Below are positions 1-9,181 of a DNA stretch of 64,000 nucleotides, piece after piece. Source of the stretch: Paracoccus everestensis (lineage in GTDB: Bacteria; Pseudomonadota; Alphaproteobacteria; Rhodobacterales; Rhodobacteraceae); assembly GCF_021491915.1 (NCBI RefSeq), contig NZ_CP090836.1:2652501-2716500 (forward strand). Reading direction: 5' to 3'. The notes beneath the pieces are model-generated. The model saw only the letters and a program-made list of their open reading frames with translations, was not told the DNA's origin and searched no databases. Both the position numbers and the translations under genes were made by a program. The stretch's first letter is position 1. Each line of letters begins with the position of its first letter.

Positions 1-132
1 CAGCGTGGATTTTCCCGCGCCGTTTTCGCCCAGCAGGGCGTGAACCTCGCCTGCGCGCAGGTCGAAATCGACCGCGTCAAGCGCGCGCGTTCCCGGAAAT
101 GTCTTGGTCAGAGACCGGATGGACAGCAGCAT
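1..132 (-). CDS. Sugar ABC transporter ATP-binding protein, YtfR-like (N-terminal part only)
   Basis: The first 44 codons of an ABC ATPase run off the left edge of the window. The Walker A motif GENGAGKST is visible at residues 35-43, preceded by the usual [12 protein letters not shown] segment of sugar-importer ATPases of the RbsA/XylG/YtfR class. The ATG at 132 lies 58 nt downstream of a YtfQ-type binding-protein gene on the same strand. The protein should therefore energise uptake of the sugar bound by that protein, in E. coli galactofuranose and related sugars. The second nucleotide-binding domain and the permeases would lie outside the window. The YtfR assignment rests mainly on the neighbour. 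Confidence 0.85.
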   Translation of the reverse strand, partial: MLLSIRSLTKTFPGTRALDAVDFDLRAGEVHALLGENGAGKSTL

Positions 133-156
133 GACGCCTTCCCCTTCGTCATGGAT

Positions 157-182
157 GCCGGGCCGCTTGCGCGCGGCCCGGC
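157..182 (-). other. Strong intercistronic hairpin after the YtfQ-like gene
   Basis: A perfect 10-bp GC-rich inverted repeat (157-166 with 173-182, 6-nt loop) begins 8 nt past the stop codon of the binding-protein gene and lies 24 nt before the ATPase start. No T-run follows. An RNA-stabilising or partly terminating element is more likely than a full terminator. Such elements are known to raise binding-protein levels relative to membrane components in ABC operons. Confidence 0.6.
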
Positions 183-190
183 AAGGGCGG

Positions 191-1150
191 TCAATAGCCC
201 AGGCCCTTGCGGCGCTCGTATTCGCCCGCCGGATCGTCAGCTTGCGTGAACAGCTTGGATTCCGTCTGGATGAACTTCGGCGGCATGGTGCCGTCCTTCC
301 AGTAGGCCGCAAGCGCGTCAAAGGCAGGGCCGGCCATGTTGGGCGTCAGTTCCACCGTGGCATTCGCCTCTCCGTCGGCCATGGCCTTGAAGATGTCGGG
401 CACGGCGTCAATGGAGACGACCAGGATGTCGCTGCCCGGCTTCAACCCGGCCTCCTTGATGGCCTGGATCGCGCCCACCGCCATGTCGTCGTTATGGGCA
501 TAAAGCGCGCAGATGTCCTTGCCGCCGTTTTCGGCCTGGATGAAGCTTTCCATCACCTCCTTGCCCAGGGCGCGCGTGAAATCGCCGGTCTGGCTGCGCA
601 CGATGGTCAGGTTGGCATGATCCTTGATCGCGTTCTCGAAGCCGGTCTTGCGGTCGATGGCGGGGCTGGATCCGGTCGTGCCCTGCAATTCGACGATGCG
701 GCATTCGCGGTCGCCGACCTCATTGGCCAGCCACTCGCCCGCGACCTCGCCTTCATGGACCAGGTTCGACCCGACCGAGGTCAGGTACAGGTCATCGGCG
801 CTGTCAACCTGCCGGTCCAGCAGGACGACGGGGATCTCAGCTTCCTTGGCTTCCTGCAGGACCGAATCCCAGCCGGTCGCCACGACCGGAGCCAGCAGGA
901 TCGCGTCCACGCCTTGCGCGACGAAGGACCGGATCGCGGCGATCTGGTTTTCCTGCTTTTGCTGCGCATCCGAGAATTGCAGCTGGATGCCGCGTTCTTC
1001 GGCCTGCTGCTTGGTCAGCGTGGTTTCCGCCGCACGCCAGCCCGATTCCGATCCGATCTGCGAAAAGCCGACCGTCTCGCCCTCGGCAAGGGCGCCGGTG
1101 GCGGTCACGGCCACAAGCGCGGCGGTGCCGAGCAGGGTCTTGATGGTCAT
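191..1150 (-). CDS. ytfQ: Galactofuranose-type sugar ABC transporter substrate-binding protein (YtfQ)
   Basis: A 319-aa periplasmic binding protein with a Sec signal peptide (residues 1-22, ending GALA). The mature start [17 protein letters not shown] and the segments [26 protein letters not shown] and [14 protein letters not shown] closely follow my recollection of E. coli YtfQ, which binds furanose forms of galactose and arabinose. The length matches the family. A good ribosome-binding site (GGGAGG) precedes the ATG at 1150. The gene lies between the aldehyde dehydrogenase and a YtfR-like ATPase on the same strand, so a second sugar importer appears to belong to the arabinose/galactose regulon. 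Substrate is inferred from family resemblance. Confidence 0.92.
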   Translation of the reverse strand: MTIKTLLGTAALVAVTATGALAEGETVGFSQIGSESGWRAAETTLTKQQAEERGIQLQFSDAQQKQENQIAAIRSFVAQGVDAILLAPVVATGWDSVLQEAKEAEIPVVLLDRQVDSADDLYLTSVGSNLVHEGEVAGEWLANEVGDRECRIVELQGTTGSSPAIDRKTGFENAIKDHANLTIVRSQTGDFTRALGKEVMESFIQAENGGKDICALYAHNDDMAVGAIQAIKEAGLKPGSDILVVSIDAVPDIFKAMADGEANATVELTPNMAGPAFDALAAYWKDGTMPPKFIQTESKLFTQADDPAGEYERRKGLGY

Positions 1151-1201
1151 TGATATTCCTCCCTTTATTTTAACTGCGCCGGCCCCCGCCGGACGAATGG
1201 T

Positions 1202-1221
1202 GCGGGGCCTAAAGGCCCCGC
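1202..1221 (-). other. Hairpin over the dehydrogenase stop codon
   Basis: A perfect 8-bp inverted repeat, GCGGGGCC and GGCCCCGC with loop TAAA. The TAG stop of the aldehyde dehydrogenase (1209-1211) is read across one arm and the loop. There is no T-run. It may separate expression of the catabolic genes from the downstream ytfQ-type transporter genes. A smaller hairpin, CCGGC/GCCGG, sits at 1179-1192 in the same gap. Confidence 0.5.
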
Positions 1222-2723
1222 AAATCCTCGGGCAACAGGGCCTCGGGGATGTTCTGATAGCTGACCGGACGCAGGAAACGGCGGATCGCCATGGTCCCCA
1301 CGCTGGTCGCGCCGAAATTGGTCGATGCCGGATAGGGACCGCCGTGAACCATGGCGTCCGCGACCTCGACCCCGGTTGGCCAGCCGTTCGCCAGGATCCG
1401 GCCTGCCTTGCGTTCCAGGACCGGCATCAGGCGACGCGCCATGTCCATGTCGCCGTCGTCCAGATGCAGTGTCGCGGTCAGTTGCCCTTCCATGGCCTCG
1501 GCCACGTCCAGCATCTGATCCTCGCCCGAAACGGTGACGATCACGCCCAGGGGGCCGAAGACCTCCTCGGCCAGGGTATGGTCGTGCAGGAACTCCTCGG
1601 CCGAGGTCTTGTAGATCGAGGGCAGCGCGTTGCGGCCCTCGGCCTGTGCCTCGAAGATGGGGGTGGCCACGCCCGCGGCGCGGTTGGCGCCGGTGCGATA
1701 GGCTTCGGCGATGCCGTCCGACAGCATGACCTGCGGCCCGACCTTGGACAGCGCGTCGCCTGCCGCCTTGGCGAAGGCATCGGCCAGCACGCCCTTGGGC
1801 ATCACGATCAGGCCGGGATTGGTGCAGAACTGCCCCGCGCCCATGGTCAGGCTGCCCGACCAGCCCTCGGCCAGCTTGGCGCCGCGTGCAGCAAGCGCGT
1901 GGGGTAGGACGAAGCCCGGGTTGATGCTGCCCAGTTCGCCGAAGAAGGGGATCGGCTCGTGGCGGGCGGCGCAGAGGTCGAACAGCGCCCGGCCGCCGCG
2001 CAGGCTGCCGGTGAAGCCCACGGCCTTGATCAGCGGGTGCTGCACAAGCGCGGCACCAACCGCATGGCTGTCGCCGTGGATGAAGCTGAAGACGCCCGCG
2101 GGCATTCCGGTGGACTGGATGGCGGCATGGATCGCCTCGGCCACGATCTCTCCGGTGCCGGGATGGGCGGGGTGGCCCTTGACGACGACCGGGCAGCCTG
2201 CGGCAAGCGCAGATGCGGTGTCGCCCCCGGCGGTCGAGAAGGCCAGCGGGAAGTTCGAGGCGCCGAATACCGCGACCGGGCCGATGGGCCGCTGCATCAG
2301 CCGCAGGTCGGGACGCGGCAGGGGCTGGCGGTCGGGCAGCGCCGTGTCAACGCGGCGGTCCAGGTAATCGCCCTTGCGGATATGGTCCGCGAACAGCCGC
2401 AACTGGCCCGTGGTGCGCCCGCGTTCGCCTTGCAGCCGCGCCTCGGGCAGGCCAGTTTCCGCCGTGCCGATGGCGGTGATCGCCTCGGCCCGCGCCTCGA
2501 TCCCGTCGGCAATGGCTTCGAGGAACCGTGCCCGGTCTTCGCGGCTGGTGGCGGCATAGGCGGCAAAGGCATCCTCGGCGGCCTCGCAGGCGCGGTTGAC
2601 CAGATCGACCGTGCCGGTGCTGAAGTCATGCGCCGTGCCATGAGCGGGCGAGGACTGGAACGTCCCCTCGCCCGTCAGCCATTCGCCTGCGATCAGATGT
2701 TTGCCGTGGGGGGTGAAGGTCAT
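1209..2723 (-). CDS. Alpha-ketoglutarate semialdehyde dehydrogenase (aldehyde dehydrogenase, NADP+-type)
   Basis: A 504-aa ALDH-superfamily enzyme. Recognisable motifs are the cofactor-binding region around FGASNFPLAF (153-162), FTGS (237-240), the likely catalytic Glu263 in FFGELGSINP and the catalytic Cys300 in GAGQFCTNPG. These segments are typical of alpha-ketoglutarate semialdehyde dehydrogenases, which oxidise the semialdehyde to 2-oxoglutarate at the end of the non-phosphorylating arabinose pathway. The start at 2723 (MTFTPHGKHLIAGEW) is chosen because the frame continues open upstream inside the preceding gene without resembling ALDH sequence. It lies 10 nt after the dehydrogenase gene in the same operon. 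The substrate assignment depends on pathway context. Confidence 0.9.
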   Translation of the reverse strand: MTFTPHGKHLIAGEWLTGEGTFQSSPAHGTAHDFSTGTVDLVNRACEAAEDAFAAYAATSREDRARFLEAIADGIEARAEAITAIGTAETGLPEARLQGERGRTTGQLRLFADHIRKGDYLDRRVDTALPDRQPLPRPDLRLMQRPIGPVAVFGASNFPLAFSTAGGDTASALAAGCPVVVKGHPAHPGTGEIVAEAIHAAIQSTGMPAGVFSFIHGDSHAVGAALVQHPLIKAVGFTGSLRGGRALFDLCAARHEPIPFFGELGSINPGFVLPHALAARGAKLAEGWSGSLTMGAGQFCTNPGLIVMPKGVLADAFAKAAGDALSKVGPQVMLSDGIAEAYRTGANRAAGVATPIFEAQAEGRNALPSIYKTSAEEFLHDHTLAEEVFGPLGVIVTVSGEDQMLDVAEAMEGQLTATLHLDDGDMDMARRLMPVLERKAGRILANGWPTGVEVADAMVHGGPYPASTNFGATSVGTMAIRRFLRPVSYQNIPEALLPEDLRGL

Positions 2724-2733
2724 TGCTGTATCC

Positions 2734-3645
2734 TCAGAAATTGAAGTCCGCGGCGATGTTGCGCCGCCCGAGGGTGAAGGCATCGGCCACAAGCACCATG
2801 GGTGCAAGGTCCGTGTCGGATTTTCCTGCGGCAACCAGCTTTGCCATCTGTGCATAGAGCGCGGGATATTCGCCCATGATGTCATCGGCGCCCTGGATGT
2901 GCCGCCCATCGACCTCCAGCCGGTTTCCGCCCATCCGCAGGGCAAGCTGCCCGGCGTCTGTCTCAAATTCCATGTCCCAGGTTTGCGGGCCTTCCTGGCG
3001 GAAATCGAAATCAGCGCTGATCCCCTGGCTGAATGTCAGGCGCGCGGCGATGGGGGCCTGCCGGTTGGCCGGGAAATCCAGGTCGGCGGACAGCAGGCGC
3101 AGGGGCTGGGGCAGGATTTCCGTCAGGATCGACAGGGCGTTGATGCCGGGATCAAAGACGCCCATGCCGCCGGGCTCGAAAATCCAGTCCTGGCCGGGAT
3201 GCCATTTGCGCACATCTTCGCGCCAGGTGATGCGGCCCCCTCCGATCGTTTTCCCGGCAAGCCAGTCACGCCCTGCGGCCACGGCCATCGCCATGCGCGA
3301 ATGCCAGGTGGCAAAGATCGTGACGCCCTGCCGGTCTGCCAGATCGCATAGCGCATGAACCTCGGCCAGGGTGGCGCCGGGGGGCTTTTCCAGCATCAGG
3401 TGACGGCCCGCGCGCAGCACGGCCTGGGCCGCCTCGAAGCGCGGCACGGGGGGCAGGCACAGGCTGACGACCGGAATGTCGGGGCGCGCGTCCAGCATGG
3501 CACCGATGTCGGCAAAGGCCTCGACACCCTCGACCGTGCCACGGCGGCTGACGGTGGCGGCCAGTTCCCAGTCCGGGCTGGCGTTCAGCGCAGGGACGTG
3601 CTGGTCCAGGGCGATCTTTCCGATGCCGACAAGCGCGATCTTCAT
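2734..3645 (-). CDS. L-arabinose/D-galactose 1-dehydrogenase (Gfo/Idh/MocA family)
   Basis: A 303-aa NAD(P)-dependent sugar dehydrogenase. It has an N-terminal Rossmann motif (ALVGIGKIA), the family signature EKPPG at 86-90, and the segments WREDVRKWHPGQDW, EPGGMGVFDPGINALS and LVADAFTLGRR. These closely resemble the Azospirillum L-arabinose 1-dehydrogenase and related D-galactose 1-dehydrogenases, which oxidise the sugar to its lactone. Its ATG overlaps the stop of the upstream dehydratase gene by one base (TGATG), implying translational coupling. Arabinose and galactose use cannot be separated from sequence, because known enzymes of this type accept both. Confidence 0.88.
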   Translation of the reverse strand: MKIALVGIGKIALDQHVPALNASPDWELAATVSRRGTVEGVEAFADIGAMLDARPDIPVVSLCLPPVPRFEAAQAVLRAGRHLMLEKPPGATLAEVHALCDLADRQGVTIFATWHSRMAMAVAAGRDWLAGKTIGGGRITWREDVRKWHPGQDWIFEPGGMGVFDPGINALSILTEILPQPLRLLSADLDFPANRQAPIAARLTFSQGISADFDFRQEGPQTWDMEFETDAGQLALRMGGNRLEVDGRHIQGADDIMGEYPALYAQMAKLVAAGKSDTDLAPMVLVADAFTLGRRNIAADFNF

Positions 3646-5387
3646 CAGTGGCTGTCCTTCCCGACCGCATTGCCCCGGCAGCCTTTCAGAAAGTCCAGAT
3701 CCGCGCCGGTATCCGCCCCTTCGACATGGGCTTGGTGCAGCCAGGCATAGCCGCTGGCCGGCAGGTCATGGCTGGGGCGCCACGCGGCAAGGCGCGCGGC
3801 CAGTTCCTCGTCCGGGATATCCAGGTGCAGGCGGCGGTTCGGCACGTCCAGTTCGATCATGTCGCCGTCGCGGACCACGGCCAGGGGGCCGCCCGCCGCA
3901 GCCTCGGGACTGGTGTGCAGGACCACGGTGCCATAGGCCGTACCCGACATGCGCGCGTCGGAAATGCGCACCATGTCGGTGATGCCCTTGCGCAGCACCT
4001 TGGGCGGCAGGCCCATGTTGCCCACCTCGGCCATGCCGGGATAGCCCTTGGGACCGCAGTTCTTCATCACCATCACGCAGGTTTCGTCGATATCCAGCGC
4101 CTCGTCCTCGATCCGGGCCTTGTAGTCGTCGATGTCATCGAACACGACCGCGCGGCCGCGATGGACCAGAAGATGCGGACTGGCGGCGGAGGGCTTGAGC
4201 ACCGCGCCCTTGGGCGCGAGGTTGCCGCGAAGCACCGCGATGCCGCCCTGGGCCATCAGCGGGCGGTCGGCGGGCAGGATCACATCCTCGTTCCAGTTGA
4301 CGACATCCTTGACCTCGTCCCAGATCGAGGCACCGCTGACGGTCAGGGCATCCTTGTGCAGCAGCCCGGATTCGCCCAGGCGCTTCAGCACCACCGGCAG
4401 GCCGCCGGCATAGAAGAACTCCTCCATCAGGTATTGGCCGGACGGCATCAGGTTCACGATGGTCGCCACGTCGCGGCCGCAGCGGTCCCAGTCGTCCAGC
4501 GTCACATCGACGCCCACTCGGCCCGCCATGGCCAGCAAGTGGATGACGGCATTGGTGGATCCGCCAATGGCGCCGTTGGTGCGGATGGCGTTTTCGAAGG
4601 CTTGGCGGGTCAGGATGTCGCTGGGCTTCAGGTCGTCCTTGACCATCTGCACGATCCGGCGGCCCGAAAGCTGCGCCATGACGCGGCGGCGCGAATCCAC
4701 CGCCGGGATTGCGGCATTGCCCGACAGTGCCATGCCAAGCGCCTCGGCCATGGATGCCATCGTCGAGGCCGTGCCCATGGTGTTGCAGGTGCCCGAGGAT
4801 CGGGACATCGACGCCTCGGCCTCCAGGAACTCCTCTTGCGTCATCTCACCGGCCTTCACGGCTTCCGAGAACTTCCACAGATGCGTGCCGGACCCAACCC
4901 GTTCGCCCCGGAAATAGCCGTTCAGCATCGGCCCGCCGGTGACGACAATGGACGGGATGTCGCAGGACGCGGCCCCCATCAGCAGCGACGGCGTGGTCTT
5001 GTCGCAGCCCACCAGCAGGACCGCGCCGTCCATGGGCTGGCCGCGGATGGTTTCCTCGACCGCCAATGCGGCAAGGTTGCGGAACATCATCGCCGTCGGG
5101 CGGAAGGTGTTTTCCGATGCCGAAAAGACCGGCACCTCGACCGGAAAGCCGCCAGCTTCCCAGACGCCCGCCTTCACCTTTTCGGCCAGTTCGCGCAGAT
5201 GGCCGTTGCAAGGCGTCAGGTCGGCCCAGGTGTTCAGGATGCCGATCACGGGGCGCCCGTCGAACAGGTCATGGGGCCAGCCCTGGTTCTTCATCCACCC
5301 GCGATGATAGATCGTGTCGCGCGAGGTGCCGCCATACCAATGCTGGGAACGAAGCTGGCGGGGCCAGGGGGCGGGTGTAAAGGTCAT
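3645..5387 (-). CDS. L-arabonate dehydratase-type IlvD/Edd family dehydratase
   Basis: A 580-aa member of the IlvD/Edd dehydratases. Three Fe-S ligand cysteines are visible: Cys60 in LTPCNGH, Cys128 in VGCDKTTP and Cys201 in GTCNTMGTAST. This spacing fits the [2Fe-2S] sugar-acid dehydratases such as rhizobial L-arabonate dehydratase. It would convert L-arabonate (or D-galactonate/D-fuconate) to the 2-keto-3-deoxy acid. The start MTFTPAPWPR at 5387 gives the family length, and the open extension to 5480 overlaps the preceding gene. It lies 8 nt downstream of the GguC-family gene and directly upstream of the dehydrogenase. Exact sugar-acid specificity is inferred from neighbours. Confidence 0.9.
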   Translation of the reverse strand: MTFTPAPWPRQLRSQHWYGGTSRDTIYHRGWMKNQGWPHDLFDGRPVIGILNTWADLTPCNGHLRELAEKVKAGVWEAGGFPVEVPVFSASENTFRPTAMMFRNLAALAVEETIRGQPMDGAVLLVGCDKTTPSLLMGAASCDIPSIVVTGGPMLNGYFRGERVGSGTHLWKFSEAVKAGEMTQEEFLEAEASMSRSSGTCNTMGTASTMASMAEALGMALSGNAAIPAVDSRRRVMAQLSGRRIVQMVKDDLKPSDILTRQAFENAIRTNGAIGGSTNAVIHLLAMAGRVGVDVTLDDWDRCGRDVATIVNLMPSGQYLMEEFFYAGGLPVVLKRLGESGLLHKDALTVSGASIWDEVKDVVNWNEDVILPADRPLMAQGGIAVLRGNLAPKGAVLKPSAASPHLLVHRGRAVVFDDIDDYKARIEDEALDIDETCVMVMKNCGPKGYPGMAEVGNMGLPPKVLRKGITDMVRISDARMSGTAYGTVVLHTSPEAAAGGPLAVVRDGDMIELDVPNRRLHLDIPDEELAARLAAWRPSHDLPASGYAWLHQAHVEGADTGADLDFLKGCRGNAVGKDSH

Positions 5388-5395
5388 TTTCGGCC

Positions 5396-6385
5396 TCAAA
5401 GTGTGGCGACGGCGATGGGGGTCTCGCCGGTCTGCTGCTGGTCCAGCGGGTTCGAGAGGGGCAGCCCGAAGGCCGGGCATTCAATCTGGAAGACATCGCC
5501 CGCCTGCGCCTTGACGCCATCGGCAAAGGACAGCGTGGCGGTGCCGAAGAAATGCACGTGCACGTCGCCGGGCTGGCGAAAAAGTGCGTATTTGAAATGA
5601 TGATGTTCCAGGTTCGCAAGGCTGTGGCTCATGTTCGCCTCGCCTGACAGAAACGGCTTTTCCCAGATCGCGCGGCCGTCCCGCAGGATGCGGCTGGTGC
5701 CTTCGACGTGCTGGGGCAGGTCGCCCAGCAGCATCTCGGGGCCATAGCTTGCCGGGCGCAGCTTGGAATGGGCCAGCCACAGGTAATTGCCGCGTTCGGT
5801 CACATGATCGGAAAATTCGTTCGCAAGCGCAAAGCCCAGGCGAAAGGGCGTGCCGTCCGGGCCGATCAGGTAAAGGCCCGCGACTTCCGGCTCCTCTCCC
5901 GCGTCCAGGGCAAAGCCGGGCGAGACAAGGGCCGCGCCGGGCACGACCGCGTTCACGCCATTGCCCTTGTAGAACCATTCGGGCTGCACGCCGGCCGCCC
6001 CGCCTTGCGGCTTGCCGCCTTCCAGGCCCATGCGGAACATCTTCATGCTGTCGGTCAGGGATTCCGCATCCGATTTCGCGTGCATGGAATTGCGCGTCGC
6101 CGCGCTGCCCAGATGCGTCAGCCCGGTGCCGGTCAGGTGCAGATGCGCCGTGTCGTCGTGATCCAGCGGCAGCAGCACCCGGCCGTCAGCCAGGGCGGCT
6201 GCCAGATCGACGGCCTCGCCCTGACCCCGCGCCAGAACCTCGACTTCCAATCCCCGGCCTGCGGCAATGGCGGCCCAGGCCAGATCGCGGGTGGAAGTGG
6301 CACCCGGCACGATCCACGCGCGGTCGTCCGTCCGTGCGGCGACAGCCCGGTCGCCGCCGGGGCTTTTCAGTTGCGACAGAAACAT
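5396..6385 (-). CDS. gguC: GguC/AraD1-family protein (fumarylacetoacetase fold)
   Basis: A 329-aa protein with the FAH-fold features of the GguC/AraD1 family. A likely metal-binding acidic motif EPE is at 165-167, followed by NEFSDH at 189-194 and a C-terminal domain containing FFGTATLSFADG. The gene order chvE-mmsA-mmsB-gguC matches the Agrobacterium chvE-gguABC locus. FAH-fold relatives such as XylX dehydrate 2-keto-3-deoxypentonates, so this is the only visible candidate for the 2-keto-3-deoxy-L-arabonate dehydratase step. That role is inference from fold and position; the family was long listed as unknown. It starts 3 nt after the permease stop. Confidence 0.85.
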   Translation of the reverse strand: MFLSQLKSPGGDRAVAARTDDRAWIVPGATSTRDLAWAAIAAGRGLEVEVLARGQGEAVDLAAALADGRVLLPLDHDDTAHLHLTGTGLTHLGSAATRNSMHAKSDAESLTDSMKMFRMGLEGGKPQGGAAGVQPEWFYKGNGVNAVVPGAALVSPGFALDAGEEPEVAGLYLIGPDGTPFRLGFALANEFSDHVTERGNYLWLAHSKLRPASYGPEMLLGDLPQHVEGTSRILRDGRAIWEKPFLSGEANMSHSLANLEHHHFKYALFRQPGDVHVHFFGTATLSFADGVKAQAGDVFQIECPAFGLPLSNPLDQQQTGETPIAVATL

Positions 6386-6388
6386 GGC

Positions 6389-7600
6389 TCAGCCTTGCTT
6401 GTTCTTGTTGTAAACGTCGAAGATCACGGCGGCTAAAAGCACCAGCCCCTTGATCACCTGCTGATAGTCGATGCCGATGCCCATGATCGACATCCCGTTG
6501 TTCATCACGCCCATGATCAGCGCGCCGACCACGACGCCGATGATGCGCCCCGACCCGCCCGTCATCGACGCCCCGCCGATGAACACCGCCGCGATCACGT
6601 CCAGTTCGAAGCCCACGCCCGCCTTGGGGGTGGCGCTGTTCAGGCGCGCCGTGACGATCATCCCGGCCAGGGACGCCAGCACGCCCATGTTGACGAAGGT
6701 GAAGAAGACCAGCCGTTCGGTCTTGATGCCCGACAGCTTCGCCGCCTTCTCGTTCCCGCCCAGGGCATAGATGCGCCGCCCGGTGGTCGTGCTTTCGGTG
6801 AAGAAGGCATACAGAACGATCAGCACCGACATGATCAGCAGCACATTGGGCAGGCCCCGGAAGCTGGCAAGCTTCCAGCCCACGAACAGCAGCGCGATCA
6901 CCACGACTGCGTTGCGCGCCCAGAAAAAGCCCGCAGGTTCGGGCGCGATACCGAATTCGGCTTCGCGCGCCCGGCCCCGGACACCCGCCCAGACGATGGC
7001 GGCGGCGGCAAGGCCCACCAGGACCAGCGCCGTGAAGTTGGGCTTGTCCGGGCCGAACAGGTCGGGAATGAAGCCGGTGGACAGCGACTGGAAGGACCGC
7101 TCGAACGGGCCGATGTTCTGGCCGCCCAGCAGCCACAAGGTCAGGCCGCGAAACACCAGCATCCCCGCCAGCGTCACGATGAAGGACGGGATGCGCCAAT
7201 AGGCGATCCAGTATCCCTGGGCCGCTCCGATCAGGCCGCCCACGACCAGCACCATGGGGATCACCATCAGCACCGGCAACTGCATCTTGACCAGCAGCAT
7301 GGACGCCACCGCCCCGGTGAAGGCCGCCACCGACCCCACCGACAGGTCGATATGACCCGCCACGATCACCAGCAGCATCCCAAGCGCCATGATGATGACA
7401 TAGGAGTTCTGCAGGAACAGGTTGGTGATGTTCTGCGCGGACAGGAAATCGACGCCCTGGGTCGCGCGCACCATGATGAAGAAGAACAGGACAATGGCCA
7501 CCAGGGCCAGCATCATCCCGTTTTCGCGCAGGTGGCTGCCCAGATGGGCGCCGATGCCTGTCTTTGCCCTTGCGGGTTTGTCCGTCTCGGCAGTGCTCAT
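6389..7600 (-). CDS. mmsB: Multiple monosaccharide ABC transporter permease (MmsB/GguB)
   Basis: A 403-aa integral membrane protein with about ten hydrophobic segments, starting near residue 30 ([16 protein letters not shown]). The segment [20 protein letters not shown] is the typical EAA-equivalent loop region of the BPD_transp_2 sugar permeases, and [13 protein letters not shown] is the conserved cytoplasmic loop. The length and the insertion between the two membrane halves fit the MmsB/GguB group rather than the shorter RbsC group. Its start overlaps the MmsA stop by 4 nt. It should form the channel through which ChvE-bound aldoses enter the cytoplasm. Confidence 0.93.
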   Translation of the reverse strand: MSTAETDKPARAKTGIGAHLGSHLRENGMMLALVAIVLFFFIMVRATQGVDFLSAQNITNLFLQNSYVIIMALGMLLVIVAGHIDLSVGSVAAFTGAVASMLLVKMQLPVLMVIPMVLVVGGLIGAAQGYWIAYWRIPSFIVTLAGMLVFRGLTLWLLGGQNIGPFERSFQSLSTGFIPDLFGPDKPNFTALVLVGLAAAAIVWAGVRGRAREAEFGIAPEPAGFFWARNAVVVIALLFVGWKLASFRGLPNVLLIMSVLIVLYAFFTESTTTGRRIYALGGNEKAAKLSGIKTERLVFFTFVNMGVLASLAGMIVTARLNSATPKAGVGFELDVIAAVFIGGASMTGGSGRIIGVVVGALIMGVMNNGMSIMGIGIDYQQVIKGLVLLAAVIFDVYNKNKQG

Positions 7601-9132
7601 GCGGCCTCCCCCTTCATTCCGTCTTGCAGGATCAGGGCCATGATCCGTTCCTGGCTGGCCTCGGCCTGGGCCAGTTCACCGGCGATCCGGCCCTCGTTCA
7701 TCACATAAATGCGGTCGCACATGCCCAGAAGCTCGGGCATTTCCGAACTGATCATGACGACGCCGTGGCCCTGGGCCGCAAGCTCGTTCATGATGTTGTA
7801 GATTTCGAACTTGGCGCCCACGTCGATGCCGCGCGTGGGTTCGTCCAGGATCAGCACTTTGGGATCGGTGAACAGCCACTTGGACAGCACCACCTTCTGC
7901 TGGTTGCCGCCCGACAGGTTCACAACCCGCTGGAAGACGCTGGGCGTGCGGATGTTCATCGCCTTGCGGTATTTCTCGGCCACCTGCTGTTCGCGCCCGC
8001 GCGACAGGACCGCCCCCTTGGAGATACCTTCCAGGTTCGCCAGGGATATGTTGCGCAGGATCGGCTCGTCCAGGATCAGGCCCAGGGCCTTGCGATCCTC
8101 GGTCACATAGGCCAGGCCCGCGTCGATGGCTTTCGACACCGTTGACAGATCGGGCTTGGCACCTGCCAGCGTCACCTCGCCCTTGATGTCGCGGCCATAG
8201 CTGCGGCCGAACAGGCTCATGGCGAATTCCGTGCGCCCCGATCCCATCAGTCCTGCGATGCCCACGATCTCGCCCTTGCGCACCGACATGGACACGTCGC
8301 GGATCACCTGGCGAGGCTGGTCGGGATGCATGACGGACCAGTTGCGCACCTCCATCAGCATTTCGCCGATCTTCGGCGTGCGGTCAGGATAACGGTGGGC
8401 CATGTCGCGCCCCACCATGTCGCGGATGATGCGGTCCTCGTTGATCTCGCTGCGGTCGAGCGTAGAGACCGTCGATCCGTCGCGGATCACCGTCACGCGG
8501 TCGGCGACGCGGCGGATTTCGTTCAGCTTGTGGCTGATGAGGATCTGGGTGACACCCTGCGCCTTCAGTTCCAGCATCAGGTCCAGCAGCTTCTGGCTGT
8601 CGTTTTCCTGCAACGCGGCGGTCGGTTCGTCCAGGATCAGCAGGCGCACGTTCTTGGCAAGCGCCTTGGCGATTTCCACCAGCTGCTGCTTGCCGACGCC
8701 CAGCTTTTCGACCTTGGTGGTCGGCGCCTCGGTCAGGCCGACCTTGCGCAGCAGTTCCCCGGTCTTCTGATAGGCCAGCGGCCAGTTGATCACGCCGCCG
8801 GTCGCGACCTCGTTGCCCAGAAACAGGTTCTCAGCCACCGACAGCAGCGGCACCAGGGCCAGTTCCTGGTGGATGATGACGATGCCCGCGTGTTCGCTGT
8901 CGCGGATGTCGCGAAACCGCGTGGGCTTGCCGTCATACAGGATCTCGCCGTCATAGCTGCCATGGGGATAAACACCCGACAGCACCTTCATCAGCGTCGA
9001 TTTTCCCGCGCCGTTTTCGCCGCAGATGGCGTGGATCTCGCCTTCGCGCACGGACAGGTTCACATTGCTCAGCGCCTTGACGCCGGGAAACGTCTTGGTG
9101 ATGTCCTGCATCTCAAGGATGGCCGTCATCAT
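7597..9132 (-). CDS. mmsA: Multiple monosaccharide ABC transporter ATP-binding protein (MmsA/GguA)
   Basis: A 511-aa ATPase with two ABC domains in tandem. Domain 1 has Walker [10 protein letters not shown] near residue 39, the variant signature [15 protein letters not shown] and Walker [12 protein letters not shown]. Domain 2 has the degenerate P-loop [10 protein letters not shown], the signature [14 protein letters not shown] and Walker [15 protein letters not shown]. This double-domain pattern is diagnostic of sugar importer ATPases. Two adjacent ATGs are possible starts; the first is used. A strong hairpin separates it from the upstream chvE gene, which would let the binding protein be made in excess. 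Confidence 0.94.
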   Translation of the reverse strand: MMTAILEMQDITKTFPGVKALSNVNLSVREGEIHAICGENGAGKSTLMKVLSGVYPHGSYDGEILYDGKPTRFRDIRDSEHAGIVIIHQELALVPLLSVAENLFLGNEVATGGVINWPLAYQKTGELLRKVGLTEAPTTKVEKLGVGKQQLVEIAKALAKNVRLLILDEPTAALQENDSQKLLDLMLELKAQGVTQILISHKLNEIRRVADRVTVIRDGSTVSTLDRSEINEDRIIRDMVGRDMAHRYPDRTPKIGEMLMEVRNWSVMHPDQPRQVIRDVSMSVRKGEIVGIAGLMGSGRTEFAMSLFGRSYGRDIKGEVTLAGAKPDLSTVSKAIDAGLAYVTEDRKALGLILDEPILRNISLANLEGISKGAVLSRGREQQVAEKYRKAMNIRTPSVFQRVVNLSGGNQQKVVLSKWLFTDPKVLILDEPTRGIDVGAKFEIYNIMNELAAQGHGVVMISSEMPELLGMCDRIYVMNEGRIAGELAQAEASQERIMALILQDGMKGEAA

Positions 9133-9149
9133 GTTGCTCCCATCGTGGA

Positions 9150-9175
9150 GCGGTCCCGGCGCGAGCCGGGACCGC
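9150..9175 (-). other. Very strong intercistronic hairpin between chvE and mmsA
   Basis: A perfect 11-bp inverted repeat (9150-9160 with 9165-9175) closed by a GCGA tetraloop. It starts 6 nt after the chvE stop codon and 17 nt before the mmsA start. No T-run follows, so it resembles an mRNA-stabilising or attenuating hairpin of the malE-malF kind. It may set the ratio of binding protein to ATPase and permease. Confidence 0.7.
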
Positions 9176-9181
9176 CGGGGC

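Noticed and set aside
3648..5600. A 650-codon plus-strand frame opposite the arabonate dehydratase gene
   Set aside because: Antisense shadow of a well-conserved dehydratase; no motifs and no ribosome-binding site.
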